Part shown: positions 8,272 through 14,135 of the stretch, one piece after another | Numbering within the stretch: position 1 is the stretch's first letter | How the letters are laid out: every line of letters starts with the position of its first letter | Origin: an uncultured Eubacteriales bacterium | Lineage (GTDB): Bacteria; Bacillota; Clostridia; Christensenellales; QAND01 | Reading direction: 5' to 3' | DNA length: 14,964 nt | Assembly: GCA_900546685.1 (NCBI GenBank) | Contig: UREB01000020.1 | Coordinates: 1 to 14,964, forward strand | The notes under the pieces: generated by a model | What the model saw: only the letters and a program-made list of their open reading frames with translations | Database searches by the model: none | What the model was told of the DNA's origin: nothing | Translations under genes and position numbers: made by a program

Positions 8272-8697
8272 TTAAAAGGGTAGTTCATCGTCCTCTACCG
8301 TATCGCCGAAACCAAGGCCACTGTTGCCAAAGGCGGGTTCCGGCGGCGGGGGCGCTTGATGGCCGCGGTCGGCATTTTGCCCGGCGCGCTCCAAGAATTC
8401 CACCTCATCGGCGATGATCTCGGTCACATAGCGCTTGGTACCGTCCTGGGCCTCATAACTGCGGTTCTGAATAGAACCGTGTACGCCTACTTTGCTGCCC
8501 TTATGCAGGTATTTACCACAGTTGTCCGCCAAACCGCGCCAGCAGACGATGTTGAAAAAGTCCGCCGGGCGTTCGCCCTGCTGGTTGGCAAAGCGGCGCT
8601 GAACAGCGATGGAAAATGTGCAAACCGAGACGCCGCCGTTGGTCATACGCAGGTCGGGATCACGGGTCAGGTTTCCGATCAAAGTAGCTCTGTTCAT
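8272..8697 (-). CDS. ssb: Single-stranded DNA-binding protein
   Basis: SSB coats single-stranded DNA in replication, repair and recombination. The 141-residue protein has an N-terminal OB fold: MNRATLIGNLTRDPDLR, FSIAVQRRF, DFFNIVCWRGLADN, KGSKVGVHGSIQNRSYE, YVTEIIADEVEFL. A short linker with proline and glycine (about residues 108-132) leads to the acidic tip DDELPF, which recruits partner proteins in this family. The ATG at 8697 has GGAG upstream. It lies between rpsF and rpsR, the standard bacterial arrangement. Its linker is short for the family, but nothing is missing. Confidence 0.98.
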   Translation of the reverse strand: MNRATLIGNLTRDPDLRMTNGGVSVCTFSIAVQRRFANQQGERPADFFNIVCWRGLADNCGKYLHKGSKVGVHGSIQNRSYEAQDGTKRYVTEIIADEVEFLERAGQNADRGHQAPPPPEPAFGNSGLGFGDTVEDDELPF

Positions 8698-8720
8698 TTT
8701 TTTATCTCCATTTCGATTTG

Positions 8721-9008
8721 TTACGCTTCCTTGCGAATGACCAGGAACCGCATGACATCTTCGCTGATTTTGAAGTTGCGCTCCAGTTCTTTGGGCAAGC
8801 TGGATTCGCTTTCAAAATGCATTAGGATGTAATAGCCTTCGGTCAAGTCGTCGATCTCGTAGGCCAGCTTGCGCTTACCCCAATCATCAATCTTCTCGAC
8901 ATTGCCGCCGCCATTGGTCACGATCCCACTGAAACGTTCAACCAGAGCAGCTCTGGCATCGTCCGCAACATTGGGATTGACAATGTACATCGCTTCATAC
9001 TTATTCAC
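8721..9008 (-). CDS. rpsF: 30S ribosomal protein S6 (bS6)
   Basis: bS6 forms a dimer with bS18 on the 30S platform. The 95-residue protein opens MNKYEAMYIVNPN and contains KIDDWGKRKLAYEIDDLTEGYY and the C-terminal FKISEDVMRFLVIRKE, all typical. It starts at GTG 9008, seven bases after AGGAGGTG; no ATG serves. First gene of the operon, with ssb 23 bases downstream. The leader contains a structured element just before the ribosome binding site, listed separately. Confidence 0.98.
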   Translation of the reverse strand: MNKYEAMYIVNPNVADDARAALVERFSGIVTNGGGNVEKIDDWGKRKLAYEIDDLTEGYYILMHFESESSLPKELERNFKISEDVMRFLVIRKEA

Positions 9009-9015
9009 GGCGTTT

Positions 9016-9064
9016 CACCTCCTCTTGGACTTCCGGCCCCTACCGGCCTGGCAGGGACAAGGAT
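9016..9064 (-). promoter_or_regulatory. Candidate S6:S18 autoregulatory leader of rpsF
   Basis: In the minus-strand RNA a 7-bp stem, CCCUGCC (9056-9050) with GGUAGGG (9044-9038, one G-U pair), is capped by AGGCC. It stacks on a lower stem CUUG (9061-9058) with CAAG (9027-9024). Between them the 3' side alone carries a bulge that includes CCG (9036-9034). Published rpsF leaders bind the S6:S18 complex through a stem with a 3' bulged CCG resembling 16S helix 22. The ribosome binding site (9023-9016) adjoins the lower stem, so protein binding could block translation. I folded this by eye. Confidence 0.5.
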
Positions 9065-9077
9065 ACAATGCTAAAGA

Positions 9078-9106
9078 AGTATACCACAGCAAACTTGCGA
9101 ATGCAA
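9078..9106 (-). promoter_or_regulatory. Promoter of rpsF-ssb-rpsR
   Basis: On the minus strand TTGCAT (9101-9106), 17 bases, then TATACT (9078-9083) with TGG before the -10 box. The start would be near 9071, leaving a leader of about 60 bases that contains the candidate S6:S18 site. The -35 box lies in a short inverted repeat CTTGC-ATTC-GCAAG (9094-9107). Confidence 0.6.
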
Positions 9107-9110
9107 GAAG

Positions 9111-9749
9111 CTATTGCGCCACCTGGTTGCCGGATTTATCAAACAACAAGTAATCGGGCGTTTGCCCTGCCATGCTGTCATAAGTGACTTTGAGTAGATC
9201 GCCCTCAAAGCAAAGGTGGGAAGACCAATAGTAATCAGTATCGATGCCGTTGACACGCCAAAGCTCTCCGCCGTCCGGGGAAATGGCAATCAGGTCCGGG
9301 CCGTAATAGCCGGAGAGGTAGATGGTACCGTCGGCATCCACCAACGGCGCCTCCAGGGGGACCCCAACATCATTGAGAGCCCACAGCACGGCGCCATCGG
9401 CCAGCGACAAGGCATACAGTGTGCCGCCGACCTCCACATAGGCACGATCTGCCGTAATGGCTGCAGGCGATACCGGCGGTAGCTCGGTCATGGCCTCGAT
9501 GGTAAAGGTATGGGTCCAAACCTCTTGGCCCGCCTGGTTTTTGGCATACAGCGTGGCTTCGCCGCTGCCGGAATCCATATCGTCGATGGTTTCTGCCGTT
9601 GTTTCGGAGGTAATCTCTACCACGGCATCCTTGGCGGACGAGGGCGCAGCACTGGCAGTAGGCTGTGCTGTCTGCGCGGGAGCGCAACCAACGAGACAGA
9701 GTAGGGCTAGGCTGAGGGAGAGGCCCAAAGCCAATCGTTTTTGTTTCAT
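9111..9749 (-). CDS. Small lipoprotein with PQQ-like (beta-propeller) repeats
   Basis: The 212-residue protein starts at ATG 9749, seven bases after AAGGAG. The in-frame extension to 9839 would run through the promoter. The N-terminus is a lipoprotein signal peptide: MKQKRLA, a hydrophobic stretch, then lipobox LVGC with C22 as the lipidated residue. A linker rich in Ala, Ser, Thr and Pro follows (23-40). The mature part shows PQQ-type blades: GTLYALSLADGAVLWAL, DADGTIYLSGYYGPDLIAISPDGGELWRV and YYWSSHLCFEGDLL. With only two to three blades visible it is too short for a closed propeller, so it may be a fragment-like family member or need a partner. Outer-face membrane location is inferred; the function is unknown. 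A single gene between the lepB terminator and the rpsF promoter. Confidence 0.75.
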   Translation of the reverse strand: MKQKRLALGLSLSLALLCLVGCAPAQTAQPTASAAPSSAKDAVVEITSETTAETIDDMDSGSGEATLYAKNQAGQEVWTHTFTIEAMTELPPVSPAAITADRAYVEVGGTLYALSLADGAVLWALNDVGVPLEAPLVDADGTIYLSGYYGPDLIAISPDGGELWRVNGIDTDYYWSSHLCFEGDLLKVTYDSMAGQTPDYLLFDKSGNQVAQ

Positions 9750-9789
9750 AGAAGTCTCCTTCCCACAGAGCAACAACAATCTTTTCATA

Positions 9790-9818
9790 AAAATATCATA
9801 TTTTTGTAACATATTCAA
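9790..9818 (-). promoter_or_regulatory. Candidate promoter of the PQQ-repeat lipoprotein
   Basis: On the minus strand TTGAAT (9813-9818), 17 bases, TATTTT (9790-9795), with TGA before the -10 box. The -10 box lies in a perfect AT-rich inverted repeat AAAAATAT-C-ATATTTTT (9789-9805). Confidence 0.45.
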
Positions 9819-9841
9819 CTGAAATAGACTTGGCGCCAAAC

Positions 9842-9867
9842 AAAAATAGGCCCTTTTTAGGGCCTAT
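9842..9867 (-). terminator. Intrinsic terminator of DUF951-lepB
   Basis: A perfect 8-bp stem ATAGGCCC with GGGCCTAT (9846-9853 with 9860-9867) and a 6-base loop is followed on the minus strand by TTTTTG. It sits 9 bases past the lepB stop. Confidence 0.88.
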
Positions 9868-9876
9868 CGATTCGTC

Positions 9877-10395
9877 TTAAAGACCGCCAATTTGGCTAAA
9901 CGGCCAAACGATGAACAGCGCATGGCCTACGATATACTTTTTCTGGATGGGGCCGATGGATACGCTGTCCATGGAGTTGGCACGGTTATCCCCCATGACA
10001 AAGACACAATCCTCCGGGATGGTAACGGGGTCCATATCATGCGGCTTTAGACCGGAACCGTACACGTCATCCTGCAATGGTTCGCCATTGATATACGGCT
10101 TCCCGTCTACGATGGATATGGTTTCTCCCGGTAGGCCGATGATGCGCTTTACATAGTTGGTATTGCTGTCGTCATAATGGCAAATGACCACATCGTACCG
10201 AGCGGAATCGCCAAAGTGCTTTGAAACCTTTTCCACAAATAAAAGCTCATCATCTTCCAGCGTAGGCTGCATGCTGGGCCCTTCGACGCGCACCAGCTCA
10301 AAAACAAACAGGCGTAAGAAAAGCGCCACGGCGATGGCGATGGCAAATGTGAGCAGCAAAGAAGGCAGCTGCCTGGTTTTTTCAGAATGGGGCAT
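9877..10395 (-). CDS. lepB: Signal peptidase I (SipS-like)
   Basis: Signal peptidase I cuts signal peptides from exported pre-proteins on the outer face of the membrane. The 172-residue length fits the short Gram-positive type. One N-terminal membrane segment (about 12-32) precedes the catalytic domain. The nucleophile is S41 in VEGPSMQPTL and the general base is K83 in NYVKRIIGLPGE. The conserved box FVMGDNRANSMDS is complete, followed by GHALFIVWPF at the C-terminus. The ATG at 10395 has AAGGAGAC upstream, lying inside the end of the DUF951 gene, whose stop is 3 bases away. The two genes are therefore probably translated from one transcript, and a strong terminator follows. Confidence 0.96.
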   Translation of the reverse strand: MPHSEKTRQLPSLLLTFAIAIAVALFLRLFVFELVRVEGPSMQPTLEDDELLFVEKVSKHFGDSARYDVVICHYDDSNTNYVKRIIGLPGETISIVDGKPYINGEPLQDDVYGSGLKPHDMDPVTIPEDCVFVMGDNRANSMDSVSIGPIQKKYIVGHALFIVWPFSQIGGL

Positions 10396-10398
10396 GGC

Positions 10399-10584
10399 TT
10401 AGTCTCCTTCCGGCTCCAGGCTCTTGACCCGTTTTTCAAACTCACCGCGATCCAGCATGATGGTGCGCTGGCAGGTTTGGCATACCAGCTTGACATCTGC
10501 GCCCACGCGAACAATTTTCCAACGGTTGCCTCCGCAGGGATGCTTTTTTTTCATAACAACGATTTGCCCCAGGTGGATCTGCAT
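10399..10584 (-). CDS. DUF951 family protein
   Basis: The 61-residue protein matches the DUF951 pattern of Firmicutes: a hydrophobic start (LGQIVVMKKKHPCGGNRWKIVRVGADVKLVCQTC) and a C-terminal ML.R..FEKR..SLE. C17, C35 and C38 with H15 could bind a metal, which I infer from spacing. No function is established. In many Clostridia the family is found near rpsF-ssb-rpsR; here it is upstream of lepB instead, with 3 bases between them. The ATG at 10584 follows GGAGG closely. A terminator-like hairpin ends only about 10 bases before this ribosome binding site, so its transcription is unclear. Confidence 0.9.
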   Translation of the reverse strand: MQIHLGQIVVMKKKHPCGGNRWKIVRVGADVKLVCQTCQRTIMLDRGEFEKRVKSLEPEGD

Positions 10585-10604
10585 AGACGCTCCTCCTTTA
10601 TAAC

Positions 10605-10628
10605 AAAAATTCCCGCCGTAGCGGGAAT
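10605..10628 (-). terminator. Terminator-like hairpin between the hydrolase and DUF951
   Basis: The minus strand has ATTCCCGC-TACG-GCGGGAAT (8-bp perfect stem, 10609-10628) followed by TTTTTG, 9 bases after the hydrolase stop. It could be a full terminator or a partial one that lets some polymerase reach DUF951-lepB. Confidence 0.8.
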
Positions 10629-10637
10629 GGGTGGGGA

Positions 10638-11495
10638 TCAGCCGTCCAGCCCGTAGCGCAAAAAATACAAGGCATTTTCGTTGAACTTATCCGGTTTTTC
10701 CTCATGGGGCAGATGGCCGCAGTTCCGCATTTCATACAAAGCGTAATTTTCAATGGGCGCCGTATATAGGCCGGCATCGGCAATGGGGCGCCAGCGATCC
10801 TCCGAGCCCCAGACAAACAGCACCTCATGCGGCAAAAGCCGCAGATTGTATAATACGTCGTCCTCCTGGAAATTGGCGATGCTGCGGCGCAGCACTTCGC
10901 GGGATTCCTTGCTATCCATCGTTTCATAATAGATGGATAGATCCTGGGAGGATAGGCAGGTTTGGTCAAACATACAGTTGCTGATCATGGAGTTGAATTT
11001 TCTTTCGCTGAACAGCGCTTTGCCAAGCCAGCCAAATGTGGAGGACTGCATCAAGCGCAGCGGCAGCGGCATGCTGTCCGTGACGCCGCCGGGGGCAATG
11101 CAGATGGCGCGGTGCACGCGGTCGGGATAATGCACCATAAAGTCCAGCGCATAGGTAGCGCCGCTGCCCATGGCAATGATATTTGTCTGCTTGATGCGCA
11201 GCGTATTGAGCAGCGCCAACAGAAATTCAGAATTTTCCTCGATGGTATAGGTCAAATCCGGCTTATCGGAATAACCGTATCCGATCATATCAACGGCAAC
11301 GACAAAATACCGCTCCGCCAGCGCCTCAAATTGGTGGCGCCATGTATAAGAATTTTGGCCGGCCCCATGGATCAATAGGACGGGGTCGCCCTCCCCAGCG
11401 TAGGTAATATGGATGCGCAACGCTTGGATCTCAATGAATTCTCCGGTATGTTCTCCATAATAAAACCCATCATGATGAGATAGGGTTGCCGCCAA
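10638..11495 (-). CDS. Alpha/beta hydrolase fold protein with altered nucleophile elbow
   Basis: I place the start at TTG 11495 (285 residues) because AGAAGGTG lies six bases upstream; GTG 11504 is also possible, but the same site would touch it. The fold is clear: oxyanion motif LLIHGAGQNSYTW (His43-Gly44), VVAVDMIGYGYSD, then the elbow strand TNIIAMGSGATYALDFMVHYPDRV, an acid at D233 in WGSEDRWRP and the base H261 in NCGHLPHEE. Aligned on the flanking strand and the conserved HYPDRV, the nucleophile position holds G110, not Ser, with a serine one residue later (S111). It may be inactive as a hydrolase or use a different chemistry, so I give no substrate. It looks monocistronic with its own promoter; its terminator is directly downstream. 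Confidence 0.85.
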   Translation of the reverse strand: MAATLSHHDGFYYGEHTGEFIEIQALRIHITYAGEGDPVLLIHGAGQNSYTWRHQFEALAERYFVVAVDMIGYGYSDKPDLTYTIEENSEFLLALLNTLRIKQTNIIAMGSGATYALDFMVHYPDRVHRAICIAPGGVTDSMPLPLRLMQSSTFGWLGKALFSERKFNSMISNCMFDQTCLSSQDLSIYYETMDSKESREVLRRSIANFQEDDVLYNLRLLPHEVLFVWGSEDRWRPIADAGLYTAPIENYALYEMRNCGHLPHEEKPDKFNENALYFLRYGLDG

Positions 11496-11546
11496 CGCTT
11501 TCACCTTCTTTAATGTACAATGTACCGATTCTCTAATTAGACATTT

Positions 11547-11575
11547 ATTTTACCCGATTTTGGGATCGATTGCAA
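11547..11575 (-). promoter_or_regulatory. Candidate promoter of the alpha/beta hydrolase gene
   Basis: On the minus strand TTGCAA (11570-11575), 17 bases, TAAAAT (11547-11552). This is the only proposed promoter in the window without TG before the -10 box. A perfect 5-1-5 palindrome GTACA-T-TGTAC (11514-11524) lies in the leader. Confidence 0.5.
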
Positions 11576-11629
11576 TGTAAACAGACAGATGGGCCCTCTG
11601 CACATGCCAAGCCCCTTGTAGACAGACAT

Positions 11630-11660
11630 AGAAAGGCCATGACAAACGTATGGCCTTTCT
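11630..11660 (-). terminator. Probable terminator downstream of cca
   Basis: An 11-bp perfect stem AGAAAGGCCAT with ATGGCCTTTCT (11630-11640 with 11650-11660) has a 9-base loop. The minus strand has no U-run past the stem, only UUUCU within its end, so it is a weaker terminator than the others. Nothing else is seen in 11581-11712. Confidence 0.6.
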
Positions 11661-11712
11661 TGAAAAAGTATAGCAGGGAAAAACGGAAAAAATATGGCAA
11701 ACCCAAAAATTG

Positions 11713-13101
11713 CTAACGGCGCCGTTCCAGCTGAGAGTACACTTTGGGCGCCATCGAAACCAGCCAGCGTGGATCGTTTTTTTCGGGATCCATAGCGCAT
11801 TGCTCAAACAATGCCTGTTTGATACGCCCCACCATGGGAGAAGGCGAAAGCTGACAGGCCTGCATAATTTCTGCGCCAGAGATGCGCAGCTGCCGTATAT
11901 CGTCTATACATCCCTGACTGCGCATCTGTGTTAAAATTTGTTCCCATTTGCCAGCCGTATCCATATCCACCAACGGCCGGCCAGAACCCGCAATGTCACT
12001 GCGCCGCAGCGCAATGAGCTGCTCTGCAAACGGAAACCCCCACACGGCAAAATGCTTGCGTACCGTATTGAGCTTGGCGCTGCCGTTTAGGTCAAACATA
12101 TGGCGCGCAATCAAATCGTGGACAAGACGCACGGTGTGATTGTCTGCGCCCAATCGCGTCAAGATCTCGGCGGACATGGCAGCGCCGATGGCGTCATGCC
12201 CGATCATGCGCCCCGTTTCATCCTTGGCGCGCGGCTTACCCACATCATGCAGCAGCGCGGACCAGCGCAACGCTGCCTCTGGCAGGCTGGCACTGTAGGC
12301 AGCCAGGTTATGCCCCAGCACATCAAACGCATGATAAATTTGGTTTTGCGTTACGCCCTTTCCTTCCTTTAGCTCTGGGATCAGTTGATACAATACGCCA
12401 GATACCTCTAAGGCCTGCATGGCCCGCGCATGGCCGCCGGGCGTTTGGTATTTGACGTCGGCCAACACAATCTTACTGCATTCGGCCCAGATTCGCGGCG
12501 CAGAGATAGCATGTATCTGCGGAGCGAAACGTTGGGCAGCCTGCATAAGGTCAGGTGCGATCTCAAATCCCAGTTCGCCGGCAAAACGGGCCATGCGCAG
12601 CAAACGCAGCCCATCATCCCGCAGCGTTTCCACAGCGGAGGGGCGGCAGGCGGAAAGACGTCGGCCTGCCAGATCCGCCAGCCCGTTTACAGGATCTAGG
12701 ACCCGGCCGGTGGCAAGGTCGGCATATAGGGCATTGACGGTAAAATCGCGGCGCAGCGCATCCTGCTCCATGGACTGCGTGAAGACAACGCGTGCAGGAT
12801 GATGGCCGCCGCCGGGTGGATAGGACTCGATGCGAAAGGGGGTATATTCGATGATGTTGCCGCAAAGCCGGATCTCTACTGTGCCCATTTTGCTGGAACG
12901 CAACACAGCGGGGAAACCCGCACGTTTGGATAAATGCAAAATTTCCTCCGGCGGCAAAGGCCCGGTCAGGTCATAATCGCCTTCCGGCAGGCCAAGCAGG
13001 GCATTTCGCACGCCACCGCCCACGAGGTATAGCGGGGCGGGCGCTTGCAGCGCCTGGATGAATGCCTGTAAGGAGGGAGAAATTTGGATATCTGTGCTCA
13101 T
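11713..13101 (-). CDS. cca: CCA tRNA nucleotidyltransferase (class II, with HD domain)
   Basis: This enzyme builds or repairs the 3' CCA end of tRNAs. From ATG 13101 it has 462 residues, normal for the HD-containing Gram-positive type. The catalytic head is visible: LVGGGVRNALLG (27-37) with metal-binding D42 and D44 in EGDYDLTG, the RRDFTVNALYAD motif, DPVNGLADLAGRRL, and LRDDGLRLLRMARFAGELGF for nucleotide selection. An HD domain follows (LRWSALLHDVGKP, GHDAIGAAMSAEILTRL). VRN replaces the more common VRD in motif A, a mild variant. Its ATG overlaps the TGA of the upstream lipid kinase gene (ATGA), so the two are translationally coupled. The enzyme could in principle be a separate A-adding or CC-adding form, which sequence alone does not settle. 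Confidence 0.94.
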   Translation of the reverse strand: MSTDIQISPSLQAFIQALQAPAPLYLVGGGVRNALLGLPEGDYDLTGPLPPEEILHLSKRAGFPAVLRSSKMGTVEIRLCGNIIEYTPFRIESYPPGGGHHPARVVFTQSMEQDALRRDFTVNALYADLATGRVLDPVNGLADLAGRRLSACRPSAVETLRDDGLRLLRMARFAGELGFEIAPDLMQAAQRFAPQIHAISAPRIWAECSKIVLADVKYQTPGGHARAMQALEVSGVLYQLIPELKEGKGVTQNQIYHAFDVLGHNLAAYSASLPEAALRWSALLHDVGKPRAKDETGRMIGHDAIGAAMSAEILTRLGADNHTVRLVHDLIARHMFDLNGSAKLNTVRKHFAVWGFPFAEQLIALRRSDIAGSGRPLVDMDTAGKWEQILTQMRSQGCIDDIRQLRISGAEIMQACQLSPSPMVGRIKQALFEQCAMDPEKNDPRWLVSMAPKVYSQLERRR

Positions 13102-13982
13102 ACTGCTTGCGTTCCTTTTTGTGCGACCAACAGCGCCTGTGGCCAAAGCGATAGCGAGATGGCATTGGTGTGAAGCAGCTCCCCATCCAAATTGACACAT
13201 AAACGCTGGCTGGAGCGCACCGTAATTTTTTTGGCTTTTTGCACATGCACTTTTTTATGATGGATGTGCGTTCCTTTCTTATATTTGGCCAAAAGCGGCA
13301 GCGTATGCAGACGCCCCATTGGCTCCACGGTAAGCACGTCCATCCATCCGTCGCTGGGGTCAGCGCTGGGTACCGGGTAAAAACCGCCGCCGTAATAACG
13401 TCCGTTGCAAAAAGCGGTCAGCATATTGCGCTGTTCGATCTCCTCTGCGTCATCCAAGGAAAGGGAGTAGCGATAAATTTTGCGGCGGAGTACAGCAAAC
13501 AGCGCGCCCACCAGATAACACATCTTTCCTGCTAGCCGCTTTACTTTGGCGGCGTTGTAGGCGGCGTCGGAATCTAGACCGATAGAGCAGATGTTGATGT
13601 ATACCCCGTTATCCGTGACAAATACGTCGATGGGTTTGGCCGGGCCAAAGACCGCAGCTTCTAGCGCATCGTCTGGATCAACAGGCAGGGAAAAAGTGCG
13701 CGCAAAATCATTGCCTGTACCGGCGGGCACAATGCCCAAAACGCATGCGCTGCCGCATAGCCCCTCGGCAATCTCCCGCGCCGTGCCGTCTCCGCCAATG
13801 CACAGCACACGGTCGCACCCTTGGGCCAATGCCTCCTTTGCGCAAGCGACCCCATCGCCGGGGCACTTTGTAATTTGTATAAAATAGGGTAGAGCCGCTT
13901 GCGTTAAAAAAGCCTGAATTTCAGGCAAAAGCTCCTTGGCGCGGCCCTTTCCCGCGATTGGATTTACAATGACACCGATCAA
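13098..13982 (-). CDS. Diacylglycerol kinase family (YegS/DgkB-type) lipid kinase
   Basis: The family phosphorylates diacylglycerol or related lipids with ATP at the membrane; DgkB-type enzymes return diacylglycerol to phospholipid synthesis. The 294-residue protein has the nucleotide motifs NPIAGKG (7-13), GGDGT (63-67) and PAGTGNDFAR (86-95), then the catalytic-region motifs SIGLDSDAAY, NGRYYGGGF, ADPSDGWMDVL and NLDGELLHTNAISL. It starts at TTG 13982, about eight bases after AGAGGA; the next in-frame candidates lack a ribosome binding site, and MIGVIVNP fits the usual N-terminus. It overlaps cca by four bases. A promoter with an extended -10 lies 30 bases upstream. The substrate among DAG, ceramide-like or other lipids is not decided by the sequence. 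Confidence 0.93.
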   Translation of the reverse strand: MIGVIVNPIAGKGRAKELLPEIQAFLTQAALPYFIQITKCPGDGVACAKEALAQGCDRVLCIGGDGTAREIAEGLCGSACVLGIVPAGTGNDFARTFSLPVDPDDALEAAVFGPAKPIDVFVTDNGVYINICSIGLDSDAAYNAAKVKRLAGKMCYLVGALFAVLRRKIYRYSLSLDDAEEIEQRNMLTAFCNGRYYGGGFYPVPSADPSDGWMDVLTVEPMGRLHTLPLLAKYKKGTHIHHKKVHVQKAKKITVRSSQRLCVNLDGELLHTNAISLSLWPQALLVAQKGTQAV

Positions 13983-14014
13983 CCAAACAATCCTCTTCCA
14001 ACTTTTTTAGCAGT

Positions 14015-14043
14015 ATTTTATCATATTTGCCTTACTGCGAAAA
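14015..14043 (-). promoter_or_regulatory. Candidate promoter of the dagK-cca operon
   Basis: On the minus strand TTTTCG (14038-14043), 17 bases, TAAAAT (14015-14020) with TGA before the -10 box. The -35 box is poor, but the extended -10 compensates. An imperfect inverted repeat, AAAAC-AG-GTTTT with GCG arms (14037-14055), overlaps the -35 box. Confidence 0.45.
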
Positions 14044-14072
14044 CAGGTTTTCCGCAAGAGCGCCAAAGTTGA

Positions 14073-14102
14073 TTTTCACTTGCAGAGGATTTATGGTACA
14101 AT
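14073..14102 (+). promoter_or_regulatory. Candidate promoter of the DUF5711-like gene
   Basis: TACAAT (14097-14102) is preceded by TGG, an extended -10. TTTTCA (14073-14078) could serve as -35 at 18 bases. A TATAAT at 14115-14120 is too close to the coding start and has no -35 partner. Confidence 0.45.
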
Positions 14103-14135
14103 ATTGTGTATTCTTATAATATGGGAGGGATGAGG

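Noticed and set aside
11537..11807. Two minus-strand frames of 85-87 codons between cca and the hydrolase
   Set aside because: They start inside cca in another frame, cross the cca stop and terminator stem, and have no ribosome binding site.
13102..13200. N-terminal extension of Cca to 13200
   Set aside because: The extra 33 residues overlap the lipid kinase gene and have no family resemblance. ATG 13101 overlaps the kinase stop as ATGA.
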